From the NCBI GenBank assembly GCA_002319915.1, contig DCFQ01000064.1, positions 21,693 through 65,387 of the forward strand: a stretch of DNA of 43,695 bases, given 5' to 3'. The DNA is from Bacteroidales bacterium UBA1800 (GTDB taxonomy: Bacteria > Bacteroidota > Bacteroidia > Bacteroidales > VadinHA17). Positions 27,045 to 33,696 of this stretch are shown in pieces. A program made the translations under genes and the position numbers. Every line of letters starts with the position of its first letter. The stretch's first letter is position 1. The notes under the pieces are model-generated. The model saw only the letters and a program-made list of their open reading frames with translations. It was not told where the DNA came from and did no database searches.

Positions 27045-28341
27045 TTCTGCCAATTATATAGCTTATGGTTTCGGCTGATGCAGATCCGGACGACAGGATC
27101 GAATCGGGAATATCCATGGGTCCGGAAGCCGTTCCCGCAACAAACACTCCGTCGATGCTTGTCTTCGCCGGCCTTAACAGCTGATCGGGCTGGCTCACAA
27201 AATTATAGGGATCGAGCTTCAGCAATCCTTCCCCAAAAAATGAGCTGACATCACGATTTGCAACGATACCGACAGAAAGGACCACCATATCGTGCACTTT
27301 TTCCTTCACCCTGTTTTCATTTATATCTTCGTACCTGAGCAACAGGTCGCCGTTCGGATTTTCAGATATCTTTCCGATCTTTCCCTTGACAAAGCTCACC
27401 CCCATCCCTTTTGCCTGTTCATAGAATTCCTCGAAACCCTTTCCGAACGATCTTATATTCAGATAATATATGGTGACGTCGGCCATTGGCAGTGCTCCCA
27501 TAAGTAACTGGGCCTGCTTGATGGAGTACATGCAGCAGATCTGTGAGCAAACGGGATTGCCCACGCTTGCATCGCGTGAGCCGGAACACAGGACATATGC
27601 AATCTTGCAGGGAACCTTGCCGTCACCAGGCCGCAGAATTGTGTTGAAAGGCCGCGTAGGGGCAAGTTGTCTTTCCATTTGCATGGAAGTGATGATGTTC
27701 TTATGTAACCCATATCCGTAACGCGGGATAAGGAGGGGATCGAACAACCTGAAACCTGTGGCAATTATCACTGACCTGACCTTTATATGGTACTCTTCGG
27801 GTTCCTGCGTAAAATCTATGCACCCAGGGGGACAAGCCTTCTCGCACGCCCCGCATAATGTACAGCTCTCAATATCAATTGCAGCAGCCCTCGGGTTTGC
27901 AATACTGAAAGGGATAAAAGCCGCTTTCCTCCCTACCAGGTTGAACTGGTATCCGTCAGGCACAACTACCGGGCATGCCTCTTCACACAACTGGCAGCCC
28001 GTGCACTTTTCAGCATCTACATAACGCGGGTGCCTGATCAGGTCCGCTTCAAAGTCGTTCTCATTCTTCTTCCTGATCTTCCTGACTTCGCTGCCGGTGA
28101 AGATCGTGATGTTCCTATGCCTTGCGATCTCGGATATTTTTGGCGTAGTAATGCAGGCAGAACAATCAAGAGTTGGGAATACCTTGCTGAGAAGGATCAT
28201 CTTCCCCCCGACTGAAAGATCCTTTTCAACGATAAGGACAGTGAGGCCATTATTTGCCAGGTTCAGTGCAGCCTCGCCGCCGGCTATCCCTCCCCCTATC
28301 ACAAGCACATCGTAAGATGCTTCCTTCATTTTTTCCCCCAT
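27037..28341 (-). CDS. QmoA/HdrA-like flavoprotein with two ferredoxin-type clusters
   Basis: 434 residues. An FAD-binding VLVIGGGIAGGEAALNLANNG (~13-33) is followed by LSVGGKMILLSKVFPTLDCSACITTPK, a signature shared by HdrA and QmoA. Cys113/116/119/123 (CTGCQLCEEACP) and Cys160/163/166/170 (CTLCGACEKACP) could bind two [4Fe-4S] clusters. A later CSG...CSQICCMYSIKQAQLL stretch and VFVAGTASGPMDIPDSILSSGSA (FAD-binding end) complete the fold. Length is near that of QmoA (~410), but the inserted double-cluster segment is more HdrA-like. It follows the mvhD-like gene by 2 bases and overlaps the hdrA-like start by 8, so it is tightly coupled. A second ATG at 28329 is possible. Confidence 0.88.
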   Translation of the reverse strand: MGEKMKEASYDVLVIGGGIAGGEAALNLANNGLTVLIVEKDLSVGGKMILLSKVFPTLDCSACITTPKISEIARHRNITIFTGSEVRKIRKKNENDFEADLIRHPRYVDAEKCTGCQLCEEACPVVVPDGYQFNLVGRKAAFIPFSIANPRAAAIDIESCTLCGACEKACPPGCIDFTQEPEEYHIKVRSVIIATGFRLFDPLLIPRYGYGLHKNIITSMQMERQLAPTRPFNTILRPGDGKVPCKIAYVLCSGSRDASVGNPVCSQICCMYSIKQAQLLMGALPMADVTIYYLNIRSFGKGFEEFYEQAKGMGVSFVKGKIGKISENPNGDLLLRYEDINENRVKEKVHDMVVLSVGIVANRDVSSFFGEGLLKLDPYNFVSQPDQLLRPAKTSIDGVFVAGTASGPMDIPDSILSSGSASAETISYIIGRNE

Positions 28342-28343
28342 GT

Positions 28344-28751
28344 TCAGGCGTACTGCATTTTTAGTAATTTCTCGTTAAAGGTTTTCATCTGCTTCACAAA
28401 GGCTTCACTGCAAACCGAACATATCGCAGCCATCCTCAGCCTGGCAGGTTCAATACTCTTCACCTTCATCATCTCGTGAGTCCTGGTAACGATCTGCCCC
28501 GTCTTTTCCGTGCACGACTCGCCATAAGGACAATCACTGCCATCTGCTGCAATAAATACCCCGTCGAAACCTTTCTCGAAAGCAAGCATTATCCATTTTG
28601 GCTTGACCCCGCTGGAACATGGTACCTGAATTGTGAAAACAGTCGGCGGATAATGGAGTTTGAGCAAGCCTGCCATGTCGATGGCAGGATCTGATATTTT
28701 TTCAGTGGAAAATACCAGTATCCTTGCATTTTTCTTACCAGAATCACCCAT
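28344..28751 (-). CDS. MvhD/FlpD-like iron-sulfur subunit (stand-alone)
   Basis: 135 residues. The sequence FTIQVPCSSGVKPKWIMLAFEKGFDGVFIAADGSDCPYGESCTEK matches the MvhD (methyl-viologen hydrogenase delta) family, which carries a [2Fe-2S] cluster and hands electrons to HdrA. Candidate ligands are Cys45, Cys74, Cys80, Cys111 and Cys114. In Qmo complexes of sulfate reducers this domain is fused to the C-terminus of QmoB. Here it is free and encoded two genes before the hdrA/qmoB-like gene. It starts 9 bases behind the tusA stop and runs 2 bases before the qmoA-like gene. Family call is strong; its electron donor is unknown because no hydrogenase or formate dehydrogenase gene is nearby. Confidence 0.87.
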   Translation of the reverse strand: MGDSGKKNARILVFSTEKISDPAIDMAGLLKLHYPPTVFTIQVPCSSGVKPKWIMLAFEKGFDGVFIAADGSDCPYGESCTEKTGQIVTRTHEMMKVKSIEPARLRMAAICSVCSEAFVKQMKTFNEKLLKMQYA

Positions 28752-28760
28752 TTCGGAACT

Positions 28761-29012
28761 TTACTGTTTTTTCATGAAAATCCTGAAATACCCGCTTACC
28801 TCTAACGTGCCAAGATAATCATGTCCCTGTTTTGCACACCATTTCGGAAGGTCAACAATAGTGCCTTCATCTGATGACAGGACCTCCATGATATCTCCCG
28901 GCCTGATAGTACCAATGGCTTTCTTGGCTTCGAGCAACGGACCAGGGCAGGCAGTGCCCCTCGCATCAACTGTTTTTGTGACCTGCAGTGTCAGTAATTC
29001 TTCTGATGTCAT
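28761..29012 (-). CDS. TusA-family sulfur carrier protein
   Basis: 83 residues, the normal size of TusA. The active-site motif is ACPGPLLEAKKAI, with Cys22 in a C-P-G-P setting, which accepts a persulfide. It is followed by IRPGDIMEVLSSDEGTIVDLPKWCAKQGHDYLG, also typical. TusA proteins carry sulfane sulfur between rhodaneses, DsrE-type proteins and sulfur oxidation or reduction enzymes. Its place between dsrE-like and mvhD-like genes in the operon points to sulfur transfer towards the Qmo/Hdr-like complex; that link is inference. Confidence 0.93.
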   Translation of the reverse strand: MTSEELLTLQVTKTVDARGTACPGPLLEAKKAIGTIRPGDIMEVLSSDEGTIVDLPKWCAKQGHDYLGTLEVSGYFRIFMKKQ

Positions 29013-29070
29013 AATCTCATTAAGTTAAATTAGATCAATTACATTTCCCGTTTGCGGGAAAAAGCATGCT

Positions 29071-29496
29071 TCAGATGAAAAGATTCACATCAGCCTCCTG
29101 TGCAGCTGTGATATATGCGCCTATACCAACGATATCATCTGCCAGCCCAATAAAATCTTCAATTTTCTCACCGCCCCATATCTTGCCGGCCAATCCGCAT
29201 ATATGTATTTTGACATCGGTGATCTCCTTTGCTTCCCTGAAGAATTCAACCCAGGTCTTTACCTTGAGATTCTTCAATGATTCCAGGAATTCAGCCTTCA
29301 GTTCCGGATTCTCAGCCATCTGAAGCTTTGCGGGATCATCACCGATATCCTTCCTGAAAGCCCTTGCACCCTGAAGAAGTACATAGATGTCTACCTGCAT
29401 GTCCATGGCTGCCGCGCCTCCAAGGATAACACCTGCAGCTGTGAGTTTATCGACACTTCCTGTAAACAGACCAAGACACATTTTTTTGTTTGCCAT
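29071..29496 (-). CDS. DsrE-family sulfur transferase
   Basis: 141 residues with the DsrE/DsrF-like alpha/beta fold: KMCLGLFTGSVDKLTAAGVILGGAAAMDMQVDIYVLLQGARAF, then VKIHICGLAGKIWG, where Cys100 is in the position of the persulfide-forming Cys of DsrE, and IVGIGAYITAAQEADVNLFI at the end. This layout is closest to the single-domain DsrE2-like group, but without a membrane segment. DsrE proteins pass sulfane sulfur to TusA, encoded 58 bases downstream. It is the first gene of the minus-strand operon, with a -7 box at 29527-29534. Confidence 0.87.
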   Translation of the reverse strand: MANKKMCLGLFTGSVDKLTAAGVILGGAAAMDMQVDIYVLLQGARAFRKDIGDDPAKLQMAENPELKAEFLESLKNLKVKTWVEFFREAKEITDVKIHICGLAGKIWGGEKIEDFIGLADDIVGIGAYITAAQEADVNLFI

Positions 29497-29526
29497 ATCA
29501 GTCGGATTTTATTGTTAATAATTTCA

Positions 29527-29534
29527 CAAAGGTA
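29527..29534 (-). promoter_or_regulatory. Putative -7 promoter box for the dsrE-tusA-qmo/hdr-like operon
   Basis: On the minus strand it reads TACCTTTG, an exact TAnnTTTG match. Transcription would start near 29520, about 24 bases before the dsrE ATG at 29496. No clear -33 TTTG stands at the usual distance, which fits an activator-dependent promoter. Confidence 0.55.
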
Positions 29535-29568
29535 TTTCACACAACCCTCCGCTTTTAAAATTTCAGAG

Positions 29569-29581
29569 TTAACCTGGTTAA
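29569..29581. promoter_or_regulatory. 13-bp perfect palindrome, possible operator
   Basis: TTAACCTGGTTAA is perfectly symmetric. It lies 55 bases before the predicted dsrE transcription start and just upstream of the TGTGA palindrome. The protein that might bind is unknown. Confidence 0.4.
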
Positions 29582-29588
29582 ATTAAAT

Positions 29589-29604
29589 TGTGATATGGCT
29601 CACA
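29589..29604. promoter_or_regulatory. Perfect TGTGA-N6-TCACA palindrome, putative Crp/Fnr-type operator
   Basis: TGTGATATGGCTCACA is an exact Crp-type half-site pair with 6-base spacing. It sits in the divergent region between dsrE and the Crp/Fnr gene, centred about 76 bases from the dsrE start and about 30 bases from the predicted crp-like start. It could activate the operon and repress the regulator's own gene. The binding protein has not been shown. Confidence 0.6.
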
Positions 29605-29611
29605 TTTTTCT

Positions 29612-29619
29612 TAATTTTG
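29612..29619 (+). promoter_or_regulatory. Putative -7 promoter box for the Crp/Fnr gene
   Basis: TAATTTTG matches the -7 consensus exactly. It ends 6 bases before the ATG at 29625, so transcription would begin at or within a base or two of the start codon: a leaderless mRNA. It also argues against the earlier ATG at 29595. Confidence 0.5.
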
Positions 29620-29624
29620 GCTGC

Positions 29625-30302
29625 ATGAAAATTGAATGCCAGATTTGTGCTCTTAAATCAAAAGCCGCTTCGCTGCTGAGTGATGCAGAGATAGAGAAAC
29701 TATCGTACAATTGTGCGCTGGTCCGGTTCATTAAGGGAGATCCCCTGATAAAGCAGGGTACATTCTCCACAAATGTTGCCTACCTGCGCCACGGCCTGGC
29801 CAAGATCCATATTGAAGGTCCGTACCGCGAGCAGATCGTGCGCATTGTGAAAGCGCCTACTTATCTTGGTTTGCCGACAACTTTCGGTGACAAGATAAAC
29901 CAGTATTCCGTTACAGTGATCGAAAATGCTGAGGTATGTTTTATTGACATCAATGCATTTAAGGAGTTGCTGAAGTCCAACCCTGATTTCTCCTATGAGG
30001 TGATGATAGAGTTGTGCAGGAATGAACTGGAGGTATTCCACAGGTGTGCCAACAGGACCCAGAAACAAATAAGGGGGAAAATCGCAGATGTGCTGCTCGA
30101 ATTCTCTGAAAAGATATACAGTTCCGACATGTATGCATTACCGCTTTCCCAGGAAGATATTGGCAACCTGGTGGATTCAAGCAGGGAGAGTGTCAGCAGG
30201 GTCCTGACGGAATTTGACAGGGACGGGCTCATAAGATTTTCAGCAAAAAAGATCGAGATCCTGAATAAAGATTCCCTGAGAATGGTCAGTTCAAATGGAT
30301 GA
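29625..30302 (+). CDS. Crp/Fnr family transcription regulator
   Basis: 225 residues. An N-terminal Cys pair (MKIECQICALKSKAAS, Cys5/Cys8) precedes a cyclic-nucleotide-binding-type barrel (FIKGDPLIKQGTFSTNVAYLRHGLAKIHIEGP ... ENAEVCFIDINAFKELLKSNP). The C-terminal helix-turn-helix is LSQEDIGNLVDSSRESVSRVLTEFDRDGLI (174-203). Its recognition helix has E-x-x-S-R (Glu188, Ser191, Arg192), the Fnr rather than Crp arrangement. Extra Cys at 30, 105, 131 and 141 could serve a redox or iron-sulfur sensor, but the Fnr pattern is not exact. An in-frame ATG at 29595 lies inside the TGTGA palindrome, so 29625 is preferred. It is divergent from the dsrE operon and upstream of the SQR gene, so it probably controls both. 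Confidence 0.88.
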   Translation: MKIECQICALKSKAASLLSDAEIEKLSYNCALVRFIKGDPLIKQGTFSTNVAYLRHGLAKIHIEGPYREQIVRIVKAPTYLGLPTTFGDKINQYSVTVIENAEVCFIDINAFKELLKSNPDFSYEVMIELCRNELEVFHRCANRTQKQIRGKIADVLLEFSEKIYSSDMYALPLSQEDIGNLVDSSRESVSRVLTEFDRDGLIRFSAKKIEILNKDSLRMVSSNG

Positions 30303-30308
30303 ATTGTT

Positions 30309-30341
30309 TTTGCAATTTATTCAATAATTTGAATATATTTG
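30309..30341 (+). promoter_or_regulatory. Putative promoter for the SQR gene
   Basis: TTTG at 30309-30312 and TATATTTG at 30334-30341, 21 bases apart, match both parts of the Bacteroidota promoter. Start would be near 30348, about 38 bases before the ATG at 30386. The -33 box overlaps an AATTG-N6-CAATT inverted repeat at 30302-30317. Confidence 0.55.
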
Positions 30342-30385
30342 ATTGTCAGCCTTTTTAAAACCATTATTTAAAAACCAACTGGCCT

Positions 30386-31843
30386 ATGGCAGACGTTTTA
30401 GTAATGGGTGCCGGCATTTCGGGTCATACCGCCGCCGCATACCTCAGAAGAAAGCTTAGCCGGAAACATAAGGTAATTGTGGTGAGCCCATCGGCATATT
30501 TCCAGTGGGTGCCTTCCAATATCTGGGTTGGTGTCGGAAAAATGGGGATTGACCAGGTCAGATTCGGGCTTAAGCGGGTTTACGACCGTTGGGGCATAGA
30601 TTTCCGGCAGGCAAAAGCCACCGGAATATTCCCAGAAGGCAAATCTGAGTCCGGCAGGCCCTTCGTAAGGATCGAATATACCGATGATACCAGCAGGGGC
30701 AAAGCTGAGGATATTCATTATGATTACCTGATAAATGCAACCGGTCCGAAACTGAATTTTTCAGCAACTGAGGGTCTTGGTCCTGGTAAATTCACCCATT
30801 CGGTATGCAGCTGTGATCATGCCTCAGCTACCTGGGAAGCCCTTAAGGCCTGCTTTTCGCGAATGGAAAATGGGGAAACCCTCCGCTTCCTGATAGGGAC
30901 CGGCCATGCGACCGCAACCTGCCAGGGAGCTGCATTTGAATATGCGCTGAATGTAGCCCACCAGATACGGGAAAGGAACCTCCAGGACAAAGCAGAGATC
31001 ACTTGGATATCAAATGAATATGAACTGGGGGATTTTGGAATGGGGGGTGCATTCATTAAAAAGGGCGGATACATAATACCGACCAAGGTATTCAGTGAAT
31101 CAATTTTTGCAGAGTACGGCATAAAATGGATCAAAAGAGCCGGAGTCTTCAGGGTTGATGAGGGGATTGCCCATTACGAGACCCTCGACGGAGCTAAAAA
31201 CAGCATAGCTTTCGATTTTGCCATGCTTATTCCGCCTTTTGCCGGGGTCGGCCTGAAGGCATTTGACAGGTCAGGGGAAGAGATCACTTCAAAGCTTTTT
31301 GCAGCCAACGGACTCATGAAGGTGGATGCAGATTATTCGGCAAAGGAATTTGAGGAGTGGTCGGTCGGCGACTGGCCCTCAACATACCAGAGCCCTGCAT
31401 TTCCAAACATATTTGCAACCGGGATCGCCTTTGCTCCGCCCCACCAGATCTCAAAACCTCTGAAAAGCCCTGGCGGAACCCTGATAACCCCAGCCCCTCC
31501 GAGGACCGGAATGCCCTCAGGAGTAATAGGTAAAGTTGTTGCTCTGAACATAGCCGCTTCCATTGAATCAGGAAAGGCGGAATTCCGGCACAAGGCCTCC
31601 ATGGGAAAGATGGGCGCTGCATGCGTTGTGTCCGCAGGATACGGAATGCTCAAAGGCAATGCCGCAACCATGACGGTGTTCCCGATAGTGCCGGACTGGC
31701 AAAAATATCCGGAATGGGGAAGGGACCTGAGTTATACGGTTGGGGAAGCCGGCCTCGCCGGGCACTGGATAAAACTATTCCTTCACTACATGTTCCTTTA
31801 TAAGGCTAAAGGCAATCCCCTGTGGTGGATGATACCGGAATGA
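30386..31843 (+). CDS. Sulfide:quinone oxidoreductase-like flavoprotein
   Basis: 485 residues. FAD-binding VLVMGAGISGHTAAAYLRRKL (4-24) opens a disulfide-reductase-like fold. Cys141/Cys143 (SVCSCDHA), Cys179 (TATCQGAAFEYALN) and Cys413 (AACVVSAGYG) are in positions used by SQR. PPRTGMPSGVIGKVVALNI near 372-390 is the typical SQR quinone/FAD-side segment. The amphipathic C-terminal part (WIKLFLHYMFLYKAKGNPLWWMIPE) could bind the membrane. SQR oxidises sulfide to sulfane sulfur or polysulfide and reduces quinone. It lies 83 bases behind the Crp/Fnr gene with its own promoter, and is followed by a small basic protein and a c-type cytochrome. SQR type is not settled. Confidence 0.85.
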   Translation: MADVLVMGAGISGHTAAAYLRRKLSRKHKVIVVSPSAYFQWVPSNIWVGVGKMGIDQVRFGLKRVYDRWGIDFRQAKATGIFPEGKSESGRPFVRIEYTDDTSRGKAEDIHYDYLINATGPKLNFSATEGLGPGKFTHSVCSCDHASATWEALKACFSRMENGETLRFLIGTGHATATCQGAAFEYALNVAHQIRERNLQDKAEITWISNEYELGDFGMGGAFIKKGGYIIPTKVFSESIFAEYGIKWIKRAGVFRVDEGIAHYETLDGAKNSIAFDFAMLIPPFAGVGLKAFDRSGEEITSKLFAANGLMKVDADYSAKEFEEWSVGDWPSTYQSPAFPNIFATGIAFAPPHQISKPLKSPGGTLITPAPPRTGMPSGVIGKVVALNIAASIESGKAEFRHKASMGKMGAACVVSAGYGMLKGNAATMTVFPIVPDWQKYPEWGRDLSYTVGEAGLAGHWIKLFLHYMFLYKAKGNPLWWMIPE

Positions 31844-31860
31844 TTTTATATTGCAACTTA

Positions 31861-32031
31861 ATGCCACTGAAAATGCCAAAGAATATAGTCCGTGCATATT
31901 ACGATGAATCGTATCCTCCCGTTCCAGACAAAAGAACCCTCTTCTGGAGGAAGAACATTATCTGGCAGGCTGTGCGCTTTGTATACCTGAACCTTAAAAT
32001 CATGCGGATTATTGTCGGGGGTCACTCTTAG
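31861..32031 (+). CDS. Small basic protein behind SQR
   Basis: 56 residues from the ATG at 31861 (another ATG at 31873). The sequence runs from an aromatic/proline start (AYYDESYPPVPDKRTLFW) into a basic amphipathic helix (RKNIIWQAVRFVYLNLKIMRIIVGGHS), a pattern of a membrane-surface peptide. It begins 17 bases after the SQR stop in the same direction. The ordered composition and tight spacing support a real gene. I know no named family. It may tether or stabilise SQR at the membrane; this is inference. Easily missed by automatic annotation because of its length. Confidence 0.6.
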   Translation: MPLKMPKNIVRAYYDESYPPVPDKRTLFWRKNIIWQAVRFVYLNLKIMRIIVGGHS

Positions 32032-32105
32032 TATAGCCATCTGCAGTAAAATCCTCATGACTAACCATTTAAGTCAGACCATCATTGTTCCAAATACTAG
32101 ATAAC

Positions 32106-32516
32106 ATGAGAGAAAGGACTGGGAAAATAAAGGCTGCGGCATTTGCTTTGGTCCTTGCAGCAAGTGTGACTGGTGTCTCAGCCCAATCAGGGAGCCAGGT
32201 GCGCTCCTCCATACCCGACAGCATATTTGTCGTTTTCCAGGCATCCTGCATGCCGTGTCATGGTGCAGAGGGAGGAAGATTCCCGAGGGCGAGGCTTAAT
32301 TTCGCCAGGTGGAAGGAGTATGGCGCTTCGAAAGAAGCTGAGAAATCCATGCTGATCTGTTCTGCCATAAGAAAAGGTTCGATGCCCCCGAAATCTGCCA
32401 GGGAATCAAGACCAGAGATCATACCGACAAGCGGGCAGATAGATATGGTCTGCAAATGGGCCCAGTCGCTCAGGCCGGTCAAAGTCAGAAAGCCCGCTGT
32501 AAAAGAGAAAATGTAA
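32106..32516 (+). CDS. Exported c-type cytochrome / haem-binding protein
   Basis: 136 residues. The signal peptide (AAAFALVLAASVTGVSAQ, residues 10-27) exports it. A single c-type haem site, CMPCH (Cys48/Cys51/His52), is followed by GAEGGRFPRARLNFARW and a likely distal Met93 in KGSMPP. Such small monohaem proteins with an MPP loop serve as electron shuttles or as haem domains of larger complexes. Cys85 and Cys116 could form a disulfide. The real start is the ATG at 32106; a TTG at 32085 is not needed. It follows the SQR and the small protein in the same direction. A 6-base-pair hairpin at 32518 ends the transcript. Confidence 0.83.
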   Translation: MRERTGKIKAAAFALVLAASVTGVSAQSGSQVRSSIPDSIFVVFQASCMPCHGAEGGRFPRARLNFARWKEYGASKEAEKSMLICSAIRKGSMPPKSARESRPEIIPTSGQIDMVCKWAQSLRPVKVRKPAVKEKM

Positions 32517-32517
32517 C

Positions 32518-32533
32518 CACCGGAGACCCGGTG
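32518..32533. terminator. Small GC-rich hairpin between convergent genes
   Basis: CACCGG (32518-32523) and CCGGTG (32528-32533) pair perfectly around a 4-base loop, just behind the cytochrome stop at 32516 and before the convergent gene ending at 32576. It has no T tract, so the terminator call is tentative. Confidence 0.45.
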
Positions 32534-32575
32534 ACGCACACAATGGCCCGGTAAAATATTTGACCCGCAGACAAG

Positions 32576-33448
32576 CTATTCAGGAGGCCTGTATGTGAAT
32601 TCCTTTTCTGCCGGATCGATGATCCCCGCATCCCTTTCAAGTGAATCGGGAATAACAACCTTCGGGTGAGACCCGGCAATCTTTTCCATCGACCTCCTCA
32701 TTTCCCGGACCATCTGGACCGCATCCTCGTAGGCATCACTGTAGCTCATCCCGGAAGCCATCAGCTGGCGCTCCTTCAGCTCAAGGGCAATCGAATATTC
32801 CGTTTCCTCGCATGATACCTGTCCGTCGATCCAGATCTCCCCTGCGGGGATGAAGTGATACGCCAGGTCGTTCCCGCTGAACCCGAAATCGGGATAAAGA
32901 TCCTTCCTGATCATATAGCCGTCAACAACCCAGACAGCAATTCCGTCACGCATGCCTTCGGGGATGCGGTAAATATTCTGCAACCTGACGCTGTCGGGGA
33001 GGCTTCGGATCTCTTTTTTGTTGTATGAATCATAAACAGAGACTTTTCTCAATAAAGCTTCATGTGCGGATGAAAGCTTTTGGTTCCTGTGCCTGATGAC
33101 CTGCTCCAGCCCGAGGGATGAGTCGTGCGCCGTTTCGTAGGTCCATCCGAATTTTGCCATCAGGTGCCTTTCATTCAGCTCGTGCGCCACTGTCAGATCA
33201 AATTCCTCGCACGATATGGCATTATCGATCCAGATTTCACCTTTGGGATTAAAAATGTACCTCTGTTCGTTTCCCCCGTAAAGGAATTCCTTGTAGATAT
33301 ATTGCCTGACTTGGCTGCCGTCGATTATCCAGATCCTGTACCCATTCTCTGATCCGCAAAGATAACGGAATAACCCTCCCGCTTTCTTCGGGACTGCCCA
33401 TGATAAGATCAGCAAACTTGCCAGTACCAGTGGAAAAACTTTTTTCAT
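32576..33448 (-). CDS. Exported protein with two tandem copies of an HExxxxH-type domain
   Basis: 290 residues with a signal peptide (MKKVFPLVLASLLILSWAV). Residues ~38-116 and ~172-250 are two copies of one domain: (I/V)W(I/V)(I/V)DG..(I/V)R...Y..F...GN...Y.F.P.GEIWID..(I/V)SCEE...(I/A).EL.ER.LMA. The first copy has His89, Glu90, His95 (AHELNERHLMA) and His108, which could bind a metal. In the second copy the three His are replaced by Leu222, Gln228 and Tyr240, while the Glu residues stay. Single-copy relatives with HEL.ER.LM...Y..AH occur widely as uncharacterised proteins. A structure-only second copy next to a possibly metal-binding first one suggests an internal duplication. Function is unknown. 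Confidence 0.75.
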   Translation of the reverse strand: MKKVFPLVLASLLILSWAVPKKAGGLFRYLCGSENGYRIWIIDGSQVRQYIYKEFLYGGNEQRYIFNPKGEIWIDNAISCEEFDLTVAHELNERHLMAKFGWTYETAHDSSLGLEQVIRHRNQKLSSAHEALLRKVSVYDSYNKKEIRSLPDSVRLQNIYRIPEGMRDGIAVWVVDGYMIRKDLYPDFGFSGNDLAYHFIPAGEIWIDGQVSCEETEYSIALELKERQLMASGMSYSDAYEDAVQMVREMRRSMEKIAGSHPKVVIPDSLERDAGIIDPAEKEFTYRPPE

Positions 33449-33626
33449 AGGTCAGAATTTGTTGCCCGTTTTATTTATGACCAATATTGAAATGCCTCTG
33501 ATCCTTTTCTTTCCCGTCGCAGAAAGTGAAATTCACCCCGGGTTACTGCCATCAGGGATTTTCTTTAATTGCTTGAAATTATGAAATTTATGCATCCGTT
33601 GTAAATAAAACAAGGTATTTGATAAT

Positions 33627-33654
33627 TTTGTTCTAAGAACAAACCGGAACTTTG
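33627..33654 (+). promoter_or_regulatory. Putative promoter for the ABC-TMD gene
   Basis: TTTG at 33627-33630 and GAACTTTG at 33647-33654 resemble -33 and -7 boxes (one mismatch, 16-base spacing). They lie about 42 bases before the ATG at 33697. Confidence 0.35.
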
Positions 33655-33696
33655 AGAGGATTTTTCTTCGAGGTATTAACTTAATCGGATCAGGTT

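Noticed and set aside
30302..30317. AATTG-N6-CAATT inverted repeat as a second copy of the Crp/Fnr site
   Set aside because: Its half-sites and the position of TTG relative to the centre differ from the TGTGA site at 29589; it may be chance in AT-rich DNA.
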